From JBBSTY01 sp038235385 (GTDB lineage Bacteria; Actinomycetota; Acidimicrobiia; Acidimicrobiales; Acidimicrobilacustridaceae): a DNA stretch of 16,831 nucleotides. The notes below the pieces were generated by a model. That model had not been told where the DNA came from, ran no database searches, and was given only the letters and a program-made list of their open reading frames with translations. The translations under genes and the position numbers were made by a program. Positions 8,082 through 13,840 of the stretch are shown here, in pieces. Position 1 is the first letter of the stretch. The number at the start of each line of letters is the position of its first letter. The stretch lies in contig JBBSTY010000096.1 of assembly GCA_038235385.1 (NCBI GenBank), positions 1-16,831 on the forward strand, read 5' to 3'.

Positions 8082-8087
8082 ACACTA
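8082..8087 (-). promoter_or_regulatory. Possible -10 of a leaderless transcript, DoxX gene
   Basis: TAGTGT on the minus strand, eight bases from the DoxX ATG. Transcription starting at or just before the A of ATG would leave no room for a ribosome binding site, and none is seen. No convincing -35 is present. Confidence 0.4.
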
Positions 8088-8107
8088 CTCCCCCACCCCG
8101 ACACCCC

Positions 8108-8159
8108 CCGAAATTGCGGCGGTCAACCCCACCATTGATGCTCCGCGCTGAAATTTCGG
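8108..8159. promoter_or_regulatory. AT-rich inverted repeat in the DoxX/enoyl-CoA hydratase divergent gap
   Basis: CCGAAATT at 8108-8115 is repeated inverted as AATTTCGG at 8152-8159, with corresponding bases 44 apart, about four helical turns. GAAATTTC at 8150-8157 is itself a palindrome. These A/T runs stand out in very GC-rich DNA and lie between two divergent starts, so they may be paired half-sites for a shared regulator, or simply promoter upstream elements. Confidence 0.3.
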
Positions 8160-8174
8160 TTGGGGAACGGGTTC

Positions 8175-8180
8175 TACACT
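8175..8180 (+). promoter_or_regulatory. Possible -10 of a leaderless transcript, enoyl-CoA hydratase gene
   Basis: TACACT is eight bases before the ATG at 8189 and no Shine-Dalgarno is present between them. This fits a transcript starting at the initiation codon, which is common in actinobacteria. The -35 region is not recognisable. Confidence 0.45.
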
Positions 8181-8188
8181 CACCGCCC

Positions 8189-9022
8189 ATGACCGACGAG
8201 AAGCCACTGTCCGAGCAGGTGCTGCACCACATCGAGGGCGGGGTGAGCTGGATCGTGCTCAACCGACCCGAGGCGCACAACGCGATCACGCCCGATCAGC
8301 GCAACCGGGTGATCGAGCTGCTCGATGCCGCCAGCGCCGACCTCGCGGTCCGAGCGGTGGTGCTCACCGCCAACGGCAAGGGCTTCTGCACGGGTGCCGA
8401 CCTGCGGGCCGGGGCGAGCAGCCCGGCGCCGGCCCGTCCCCAGGGCGCGCCCGATCGGGTCGCCGGCGAGGTCGCTCGCCTCATTCGCGGTGGTGCCCAG
8501 CGCCTCGTCGCGGCGATCCTCGACTGCGAGAAGCCGGTGATCGGTGCCATCAACGGCACCGCCGCCGGCATCGGCGCGCACATGGCCTTCGCCTGCGACC
8601 TGGTGATCGCCGCCGAGAGCGCCAAGTTCGTCGAGGTCTTCGTGCGACGTGGACTGGTCCCCGACGGCGGCGGCGCCTACCTGCTCCCCCGGATGATCGG
8701 CGTCCAGAAGACCAAGGAGCTGATGTTCTTCGGCGAGAGCGTCTCGGCCACCGACGCCGCTGCGCTCGGACTCGTGAACCGCGTCGTTCCCGACGACGAG
8801 CTGTCCGCCGCCACCGCCGAGTGGGCGGGGCGGCTGGCCAACGCGCCGACGCGTTCCATCGCGCTCACCAAGTGGCTGGTCAACCGCTCGCTCGAGTCCG
8901 ATCGTGCCGCAGCCTTCGCCGACGAGGCGATCGCCCAGGACCTCAACATGGGCACCCGGGACGCGCAGGAGGGCGTGGCCTCGTTCGTCGAGCGGCGCGA
9001 CGCGACCTACCTGGGCTGGTAG
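8189..9022 (+). CDS. Enoyl-CoA hydratase/isomerase family protein
   Basis: A 277-residue crotonase-fold enzyme acting on acyl-CoA thioesters, probably in fatty acid or related catabolism. The oxyanion-hole segments are clear: GFCTGADL at 65-72 and GTAAGIGAHMAFACDLVIA at 123-141. RRGLVPDGGG at 153-162 matches the subgroup whose active-site acid is the Asp of PDGG (Asp159), as in many isomerase-like members, so hydratase versus isomerase cannot be decided. Residues 74-88 carry a short Ala/Pro-rich insertion after the first oxyanion loop, common in actinobacterial members. ATG at 8189 was chosen because conserved sequence begins soon after it, and upstream in-frame codons have no family similarity and run into the divergent promoter region. 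No ribosome binding site is present. Confidence 0.92.
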   Translation: MTDEKPLSEQVLHHIEGGVSWIVLNRPEAHNAITPDQRNRVIELLDAASADLAVRAVVLTANGKGFCTGADLRAGASSPAPARPQGAPDRVAGEVARLIRGGAQRLVAAILDCEKPVIGAINGTAAGIGAHMAFACDLVIAAESAKFVEVFVRRGLVPDGGGAYLLPRMIGVQKTKELMFFGESVSATDAAALGLVNRVVPDDELSAATAEWAGRLANAPTRSIALTKWLVNRSLESDRAAAFADEAIAQDLNMGTRDAQEGVASFVERRDATYLGW

Positions 9023-9036
9023 CCGCGCCGCGCGGC
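9022..9036. terminator. GC hairpin between convergent genes
   Basis: GCCGCG-CCG-CGCGGC forms a six-pair all-GC stem with a three-base loop that begins at the last base of the enoyl-CoA hydratase stop codon. It also lies after the converging sua5 gene. The identical 15-mer recurs just after the FmdB-family gene at 16648-16662, which supports a terminator role, although no U-tract follows. Confidence 0.4.
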
Positions 9037-9037
9037 G

Positions 9038-9084
9038 GCGCCGATGGGGCGACGGTCCAGCGCGCCGATGGGGTGACGGTCAGC
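9038..9084. repeat. Two-copy direct repeat at the sua5 3' end
   Basis: GCGCCGATGGGGCGACGGTC at 9038-9057 is repeated as GCGCCGATGGGGTGACGGTC at 9062-9081, one base different, and each copy is followed by a similar short tail. The second copy includes the sua5 stop codon (9080-9082). It looks like a local tandem duplication in the gap between convergent genes. Confidence 0.5.
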
Positions 9085-10132
9085 GGCGGGGATGGGCGGC
9101 GCGTCGGAGTCGGTCGGCGACGGCGATGCCGACGCCTCGCTCGGGCGGAGCCACCACGAGGAGCACCTCGATCCCGAGTCGGTCGGCCTGGCGCAGCCGG
9201 CTGTAGAGCAGCCGGGCGTACTCCTCGGCCTGTCCTGCGGGCTCGAGCTCGATGATCGGATCCGCCAGCGCGTCGATGGCGTGCGGCGCCAGGACCCCGA
9301 CGACGCAGCCTGTGGCGGCGAGCTCGGCGCCACGCCGGGCCACCTCGTCGACGGTGGTGAGCTCGATGGTCGCGGCCGGTGCGTAGTGCGACGCCGCCAT
9401 GCCGGGCGCCCTCGACGATGCCTGCCCCGGGTCGTGTTCGGGGCCCTGGCCCGGGTCCCGGTGATCCGTTGCCGTCGAGGAACCGCCCATCCGGGTCCGG
9501 TCGAGCAGGTCGCCGCCGATGACCTCCACCAGCCGGGCCGTGGTGAGGCCGCCTGAACGCAGGAGCTCGGGTACGTCGCCGGTGAGGTCCACGATGGTGG
9601 ACTCGAGGCCGACCGGACACGGGCCGCCGTCGAGCACGACGTCGACGTCGGCGCCGAGATCGGCTCGGACGTGTTCGGCGGTCGTGGGGCTGACCTTGCC
9701 GTAGCGGTTGGCCGAAGGAGCGGCCACCCCACCACCGAACTCGGCGAGCAGGGCCCGAGCGACCGGGTGGTCGGGCACACGGAGACCGACGGTGTCGCGC
9801 CCGCCGGTGACCACATCCGGCACGCGATCGGTGCGACGGAGGATCAGGGTGAGCGGGCCCGGCCAGAACGCGTCGATGAGGAGACGGGCGACGGGCGGGA
9901 CGTCGTCGGCCCAGGCGTCGAGCACCTCGGCTGACCCGATGTGGACGATCAGCGGGTGCCCGACGGGCCGGCCCTTCACCGCATAGATCCGCTCGACCGC
10001 GTCGACGTTGGCGGCGTCGGCGCCGAGCCCGTAGACCGTCTCGGTCGGGAAGGCGACCAGGGCGCCGGCACGCAGAGCCTGGACGGCACGGTCGAGGGCA
10101 GCGGGATCGGGCATCACCACCTCACTGGCCAT
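9080..10132 (-). CDS. sua5: L-threonylcarbamoyladenylate synthase, Sua5 type
   Basis: This enzyme makes threonylcarbamoyl-AMP from threonine, bicarbonate and ATP, the first step of the t6A37 modification of ANN-decoding tRNAs. The 350-residue protein has an N-terminal YrdC domain (about 10-200) with FPTETVYGLGADA at 28-40, KGRP at 53-56, and APSANRYGKVSPT at 138-150. The linker RAPGMAASHYAP at 241-252 is characteristic of the Sua5 form, and the C-terminal Sua5 domain runs to the end. The stretch 211-240 is low complexity (Gly, Asp, Gln, Pro). The start is not certain: ATG at 10130-10132 has no ribosome binding site but has CATGAT six bases upstream as a possible leaderless -10; ATG six codons later (10112-10114) has GAGGTG close to it. 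The bases from 10133 to the tRNA at 10406 hold no gene I can support. Confidence 0.93.
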   Translation of the reverse strand: MASEVVMPDPAALDRAVQALRAGALVAFPTETVYGLGADAANVDAVERIYAVKGRPVGHPLIVHIGSAEVLDAWADDVPPVARLLIDAFWPGPLTLILRRTDRVPDVVTGGRDTVGLRVPDHPVARALLAEFGGGVAAPSANRYGKVSPTTAEHVRADLGADVDVVLDGGPCPVGLESTIVDLTGDVPELLRSGGLTTARLVEVIGGDLLDRTRMGGSSTATDHRDPGQGPEHDPGQASSRAPGMAASHYAPAATIELTTVDEVARRGAELAATGCVVGVLAPHAIDALADPIIELEPAGQAEEYARLLYSRLRQADRLGIEVLLVVAPPERGVGIAVADRLRRAAHPRR

Positions 10133-10405
10133 CACACGATCATGGCGTCGGAACCCGTGAGGCGCCACCCCATCGGGAGACCCTGAGGCCGGTCGCCCGG
10201 CTACGTCGCACCAACCCGGCGATGCCAGCCCCGGTGTCGCCGACGCGATCCGTGCCGGTCTCCGCCTCGACCTCTCGTGCAACGCGGACGACGTTCGCTG
10301 CCGGCCCGGACATGGTCTGCGACGAGTCCGGGCTTGGCAGCTCCGGCGCCGACCTGTCGATCACGCCGCAGGGCGGATCAGACAGATCGGGTGAGCCGGT
10401 ACCGG

Positions 10406-10479
10406 TGGAGGTGAGCGGAATCGAACCGCCGACCTCGTCGTTGCGAACGACGCGCTCTAGCCAACTGAGCTACACCCCC
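10406..10479 (-). tRNA. tRNA-Ala, anticodon CGC
   Basis: The minus strand folds into a complete 74-base cloverleaf. The acceptor is GGGGGTG paired with CACCTCC and includes the G3:U70 wobble pair that marks alanine tRNAs. The D arm is GCTC/GAGC. The anticodon stem CGTCG/CGACG holds the loop TTCGCAA, so the anticodon is CGC, reading GCG. The T arm is GGCGG/CCGCT with loop TTCGATT. A73 is followed by CC and then G, so the full CCA end is not encoded and must be added. Confidence 0.97.
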
Positions 10480-10494
10480 GGGCAGGGCTCGCAC

Positions 10495-10500
10495 ACGTTA
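10495..10500 (-). promoter_or_regulatory. Possible -10 element for tRNA-Ala
   Basis: TAACGT on the minus strand, 15 bases upstream of the mature tRNA 5' end. It would leave a leader of about eight bases for RNase P. No strong -35 is seen; TTCCTG is present at a longer than ideal distance. Confidence 0.4.
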
Positions 10501-10561
10501 GCCGAGCCACGGCCACGGCCAGGAACCGAGACCGGCCACCGTCGGGACGGCCGCCGCGGGT

Positions 10562-11218
10562 TCAGGCTCCTTCGGCGGATCGGGCTTCGAGCGCCCGCTG
10601 CAGTCGGGTCTGCAACACGGTGGTGGTGACGTCGCCCCGGGTGCGTTCGAGCACCGCCCGGTAGGCGTCGAGCGTGCGGCGCAGCCCGCCGGTGTTGGCG
10701 TCGGGCCAATCGACCACGACGAGCGCGGCGTAGTCGTCGTCCATCACCGCGCGCAGCTCCTCACCTCGGGCGAGGTCACCATCGCGCAGCCGGTCGAGGA
10801 GGTGGCGACGCAACTCGCTGGCCGCTTCGGCGAGCCCGCGCATCCACGCGGTCGGATCGACCTGGAGCTCACCGGGACCGGGCAGCGCGGCACCGGCGAC
10901 GAGGGCGGCGACGGCTCGGGCCTCGACGTACTCCTTCTCGGCGTCGTGCACGAAGCCGGCGTGGGCGATGGCCGGGTAGGACGCGAGTGCCGTCTGCGCG
11001 GTCCGCAGGGCCGTCTCGGCATCGTCGGCGAGCGCCGCCGCCCGGTCCGGTTCCAGGTGGTGCACGGCGCGTATCGAGCTGCCCGACGCGCGGATCACCT
11101 GGCGACACGCCGGCAGGGCCACCTCGCGAGCGGCGTTGGACGTGGCCAGCGCCTCGTCGATCGGCCCGACCAGGGCGGCGAGCTCCGTGCGGAGCGAGCG
11201 GCCGGTGGGTGCGCTCAC
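10562..11218 (-). CDS. Translin/TRAX family protein, possible RNase
   Basis: A 218-residue, mostly helical protein. Two parts identify the translin superfamily: KEYVEA at 95-100, which matches the QEYVEA motif of eukaryotic TRAX, and the C-terminal block MDDDYAALVVVDWPDA (159-174) followed by GGLRRTLDAYR and LERTRGD (190-196). In TRAX the two glutamates of that motif and a later aspartate bind metal and cut RNA in the C3PO complex. Here Glu96, Glu99 and Asp161 or Asp162 lie at nearly the same spacing, so nuclease activity is plausible. Homologues occur in archaea and some bacteria. The start is GTG at 11216-11218 with a poor ribosome binding site. The 3' end lies 82 bases from tRNA-Ala on the same strand. 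Single-stranded DNA or RNA binding without cleavage is the main alternative. Confidence 0.75.
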   Translation of the reverse strand: MSAPTGRSLRTELAALVGPIDEALATSNAAREVALPACRQVIRASGSSIRAVHHLEPDRAAALADDAETALRTAQTALASYPAIAHAGFVHDAEKEYVEARAVAALVAGAALPGPGELQVDPTAWMRGLAEAASELRRHLLDRLRDGDLARGEELRAVMDDDYAALVVVDWPDANTGGLRRTLDAYRAVLERTRGDVTTTVLQTRLQRALEARSAEGA

Positions 11219-11333
11219 CGGGTGGCCGACCCGTGAAGCCCTCGGCGTCGGTGAACGACCACGGCTGAGAGGATCCGCCCACCGATGATCGGCGGCTGGA
11301 AGGTCGGGCGGGCGGCCACCGGCCGGGCGGCGA

Positions 11334-11840
11334 TCAGTTGGCCGAGCGGTGGAGGACCAGCTGCGGTTCGACCACGGTGGTGGATCGGGTCGGCAGGTAG
11401 TGGACCTTGTCGCGCCGTTCGACGGCGAGGCGCTGGGTGCGGATCAACAGGCCGATGTAGCCGACGAGGAGCAGATCGGCCAGCACGTGGACGACGACCA
11501 TGGTGGAGCCCATGAACGGGATGAGGACCAGGGTGGCCACCGCGGCACCGGCGAGCGCGCCGAGCACGTTGCGACGGCGGCGGCGTGCGTCGGGCAGCGA
11601 CATCGCCGCCCGGGTGGGCACGTAGCCCACGGCGGGGAAGATCGGTTCGGGCCGACCGGACGGACGGCGCTCGCCCGAGCCACCGGGCCCCACGCGGGCG
11701 GGCGAGGTGCGCTCGAGCACCGAGAGGTGCTTGGAGAACGTCGAGATCGAGTTCACGCCACGGGTCTCGTGGCGCGACCGGAGCCAGCTGGCGATCACGA
11801 TGGCCCACACCACGGCGAGGATGAACAAGATCAATGTCAC
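11334..11840 (-). CDS. Small membrane protein, resembles GlpR (membrane receptor of the gephyrin-like protein Glp)
   Basis: The product has about 168 residues: a helix at about 2-20, WLRSR, then SISTFSKHLSVLE at 31-43, a Pro/Gly/Arg-rich stretch, RRRRR at 86-90, and two closely spaced helices at about 92-110 and 113-132. Helix, WLR, then a conserved amphipathic segment, with more helices later, matches the actinobacterial GlpR/Rv0996 family. In corynebacteria GlpR recruits the MoeA-like Glp to the division site. Here a moeA gene lies in the same strand block, supporting the call, but the protein is shorter than those relatives. The start is uncertain: GTG at 11838-11840, or TTG at 11832-11834, which has GGAG seven bases upstream. 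TACGGT at 11870-11875 is a possible -10. A five-pair hairpin at 11313-11325 follows the stop. Confidence 0.55.
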   Translation of the reverse strand: MTLILFILAVVWAIVIASWLRSRHETRGVNSISTFSKHLSVLERTSPARVGPGGSGERRPSGRPEPIFPAVGYVPTRAAMSLPDARRRRRNVLGALAGAAVATLVLIPFMGSTMVVVHVLADLLLVGYIGLLIRTQRLAVERRDKVHYLPTRSTTVVEPQLVLHRSAN

Positions 11841-12025
11841 GCTCCGTGCCCTACCTTTACTGTTCGGTGACCGTACCGACTCGCTCGCACCGGGCGGTGG
11901 ATACCCGCAGCCGATGGCTCCCCCGGTGGGATCCACTGCGTTGGGGTTCGAGCGGGTCGTCCGATCGGACAACGGCTGTGTTGCGGTTTTACTACGAACC
12001 CACGCCATTCGCCACCTGCGGTCCA

Positions 12026-12065
12026 CCTCGGTGGGCGCGCGGTGTGGTAGGCGGGCGCCCCGAGG
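12026..12065 (-). terminator. Imperfect hairpin after moaC, possible terminator
   Basis: CCTCGG (12026-12031) and GGCGC (12034-12038) pair with GCGCC (12055-12059) and CCGAGG (12060-12065), an eleven-pair stem with a two-base bulge and a 16-base loop. It begins nine bases after the moaC stop in the direction of transcription. No U-tract follows. If real, it separates the moa genes from the GlpR-like gene, which would then use its own promoter in the 234-base gap. Confidence 0.4.
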
Positions 12066-12074
12066 CCGCCGCCG

Positions 12075-12662
12075 CTACTCGGTGAAGTCCGAGCCCAGCA
12101 GCTCATCGATGTCGTCGACCACGTCGCCCGAGCGGATGCCAGCGGTCCCGGCGCCCGACGCCCCGGTGGGCGGGGCGGTGGCCGAGACCTCACGCCGGTA
12201 CGGTCCCGATCGCCCGCCGGTCTTCTCCCAGAGCGCGACCTCGCCGATCACCATGGTTCGATCCGCGGACTTGCACATGTCGTAGATGGTGAGGCAGGCG
12301 ATGCTGCACGCCGTCAACGCCTCCATCTCGACACCGGTGCGGTCCACGGTCTCGACCTGGGCCTCCACCTGGATGAACGTGTCCTCGATCCGGAAGTTCA
12401 CGAACACCGAACCCACCAGCAGGGGGTGGCACAGCGGGATGAGATCAGGGGTGCGCTTGGCCGCCTGGATCCCGGCCACCCGTGCGACGGCCAGGACATC
12501 GCCCTTGCCGATCGCCCCGCGGGCGACGAGCGAGGTGGTCTCGGGCGTCATGAAGACCTTGCCGCGAGCGACGGCCCGACGATGGGTCGGGTCCTTCGGC
12601 GTGACATCGACCATGCGGGCACGGCCGAGCGGGTCGAGGTGGGTGAGACCACGATCAGACAT
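12075..12662 (-). CDS. moaC: Cyclic pyranopterin monophosphate synthase MoaC, with C-terminal extension
   Basis: MoaC converts the MoaA product (3',8-cyclo-dihydro-GTP) into cyclic pyranopterin monophosphate, the first stable intermediate of molybdenum cofactor synthesis. Conserved motifs are present: LIPLCHPL at 74-81, MEALTACSIACLTIYDMCK at 113-131 with Asp128 and Lys131 of the active site, and EKTGGRSG at 146-153. The usual family length is about 160 residues; here roughly 35 more follow, Ala/Gly/Thr-rich and then acidic (DVVDDIDELLGSDFTE). ATG at 12660-12662 was chosen because family similarity begins near it; longer frames give Arg/Pro-rich unrelated sequence. There is no Shine-Dalgarno; TACACT lies six bases upstream. 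It is downstream of moaA on the same strand with a 71-base gap. Confidence 0.94.
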   Translation of the reverse strand: MSDRGLTHLDPLGRARMVDVTPKDPTHRRAVARGKVFMTPETTSLVARGAIGKGDVLAVARVAGIQAAKRTPDLIPLCHPLLVGSVFVNFRIEDTFIQVEAQVETVDRTGVEMEALTACSIACLTIYDMCKSADRTMVIGEVALWEKTGGRSGPYRREVSATAPPTGASGAGTAGIRSGDVVDDIDELLGSDFTE

Positions 12663-12668
12663 GGTCGG

Positions 12669-12674
12669 AGTGTA
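12669..12674 (-). promoter_or_regulatory. Possible -10 of a leaderless transcript, moaC
   Basis: TACACT on the minus strand, six bases before the moaC ATG, identical to the hexamer before the enoyl-CoA hydratase gene. No ribosome binding site is visible. It suggests that moaC can be transcribed separately from moaA. Confidence 0.45.
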
Positions 12675-12733
12675 GGCGCGACCCCTCGTCGCCACTCCGG
12701 CCGACCCGCGAGCAGCTCGAGTCGACCGGGCGT

Positions 12734-13786
12734 TCAGCCGCCGATCTGGCTCATGCTCTTCGACGGGCGGATGAACACCGGCTGGTTGATCTGGTGGCCG
12801 GCCCACTTGGCGGCGACGGCGGCCTCCACGATCGCCGCCAGCTCGGCATCGGACGCACCGGCGCGGAGCGGCCTGCGCAGGTCGTGCGCGTCGAGCGCGA
12901 ACAGGCAGGACCGCAGCTCGCCCTCCGCGGTGAGCCGCACGCGGTCGCAGGTGGCGCAGAACGCGCGCGTGACGCTCGGGATGACCCCGACCTCACCGCG
13001 CCCGTCGAGGTACCGGAAGCGTTCGGCGGGCTCGCTGCTGCGAGCCGCGGCGGTGCCGTCCGGGGAGGCGAGTGCCGAACGCACGGGTTCCAGCGGGAAG
13101 GTCGCGCCGATCACCTCGAGGATCTCGTCCTGGCTGAGCACCTGGTCGTAGGTCCACGCCTCCTGCGCATCGAGGGGCATGAACTCGATGAACCGCACGG
13201 TGACGCCCTTCTCGCGACCGAAGCGGGCGAAGTCGACCAGCTCGTCCTCGTTCACGCCCTTGATGGCCACGACGTTGACCTTGACCGGATGGAGGCCCGC
13301 CTCGATCGCCGCGTCGATGCCATCGAGCACCTGGTCGAGCTCGTCGCGACGGGTCATGGCCAGGAAGCGATCGCGGCGCAGGCTGTCGCACGAGATGTTG
13401 ATCCGTCCGAGCCCCGCCGCGACGAGGTCGTGCGCCGCAGACCGCAGGGTGGCGCCGTTGGTGGTGAGGGCGACGTCGACCGGCCGCTCCGGCCCATCGG
13501 CGTCGGCGGGGACGCGCAACGCGCTGAGCTTGCGGACGAGCACCGGCAGGTGCGCCCGCATGGTGGGCTCACCGCCGGTGAGGCGGATGCTGTCGAACCC
13601 GAAGCGGCGCACCAGCACGCTCGCGACGCGGGCCAGCTCCTCGTAGGACAGCAGGTCACCGCGCGGGAGCCACTGCATCCCCTCGGCGGGCATGCAGTAC
13701 GTGCACCGGAAGTTGCACCGGTCGGTGACCGAGATGCGCAGGTCGCGGTGGACACGACCGAAGGTGTCGACGAGGGGCACGCTCAT
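12734..13786 (-). CDS. moaA: GTP 3',8-cyclase MoaA (radical SAM)
   Basis: MoaA rearranges GTP with S-adenosylmethionine in the first step of molybdenum cofactor synthesis. The 350-residue protein is full length. The radical SAM cluster motif CNFRCTYC gives Cys24, Cys28 and Cys31, and GGEP at 71-74 contacts SAM. The second, GTP-binding cluster uses Cys277, Cys280 and Cys294. The C-terminal double glycine (349-350) needed for the reaction is intact. ATG at 13784-13786 is supported by MoaA similarity from residue 6; there is no clear ribosome binding site, and TACGCT nine bases upstream may be a -10 of a leaderless or near-leaderless transcript. It lies between moeA/glp and moaC. MoaB/Mog, MoaD and MoaE are not in this window. 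Confidence 0.96.
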   Translation of the reverse strand: MSVPLVDTFGRVHRDLRISVTDRCNFRCTYCMPAEGMQWLPRGDLLSYEELARVASVLVRRFGFDSIRLTGGEPTMRAHLPVLVRKLSALRVPADADGPERPVDVALTTNGATLRSAAHDLVAAGLGRINISCDSLRRDRFLAMTRRDELDQVLDGIDAAIEAGLHPVKVNVVAIKGVNEDELVDFARFGREKGVTVRFIEFMPLDAQEAWTYDQVLSQDEILEVIGATFPLEPVRSALASPDGTAAARSSEPAERFRYLDGRGEVGVIPSVTRAFCATCDRVRLTAEGELRSCLFALDAHDLRRPLRAGASDAELAAIVEAAVAAKWAGHQINQPVFIRPSKSMSQIGG

Positions 13787-13795
13787 GGGTGGCCC

Positions 13796-13801
13796 AGCGT
13801 A
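13796..13801 (-). promoter_or_regulatory. Possible -10 upstream of moaA
   Basis: TACGCT on the minus strand, nine bases from the moaA ATG, with no Shine-Dalgarno in between. Consistent with a leaderless or very short-leader transcript starting in the 54-base gap after moeA. Confidence 0.35.
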
Positions 13802-13840
13802 GGGCGCCCGGCCGCCTTCGAGGTCGGGCGGACGCCGGAA

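Noticed and set aside
10390..10416. Short GGTGAGC repeat next to the tRNA 3' end, as a possible integration attachment site
   Set aside because: Only about seven bases are shared, and no integrase or mobile gene is present in the window.
10222..10629. Open frame running through the tRNA-Ala gene on the opposite strand
   Set aside because: It contains the whole tRNA complement and the end of the translin-family gene; there is no ribosome binding site or protein motif.
11956..11973. Palindrome GTCCGATCGGAC with partial flanking symmetry in the gap before the GlpR-like gene
   Set aside because: A 12-base perfect palindrome is expected several times by chance in GC-rich DNA of this length, and it is not at a recognisable promoter.
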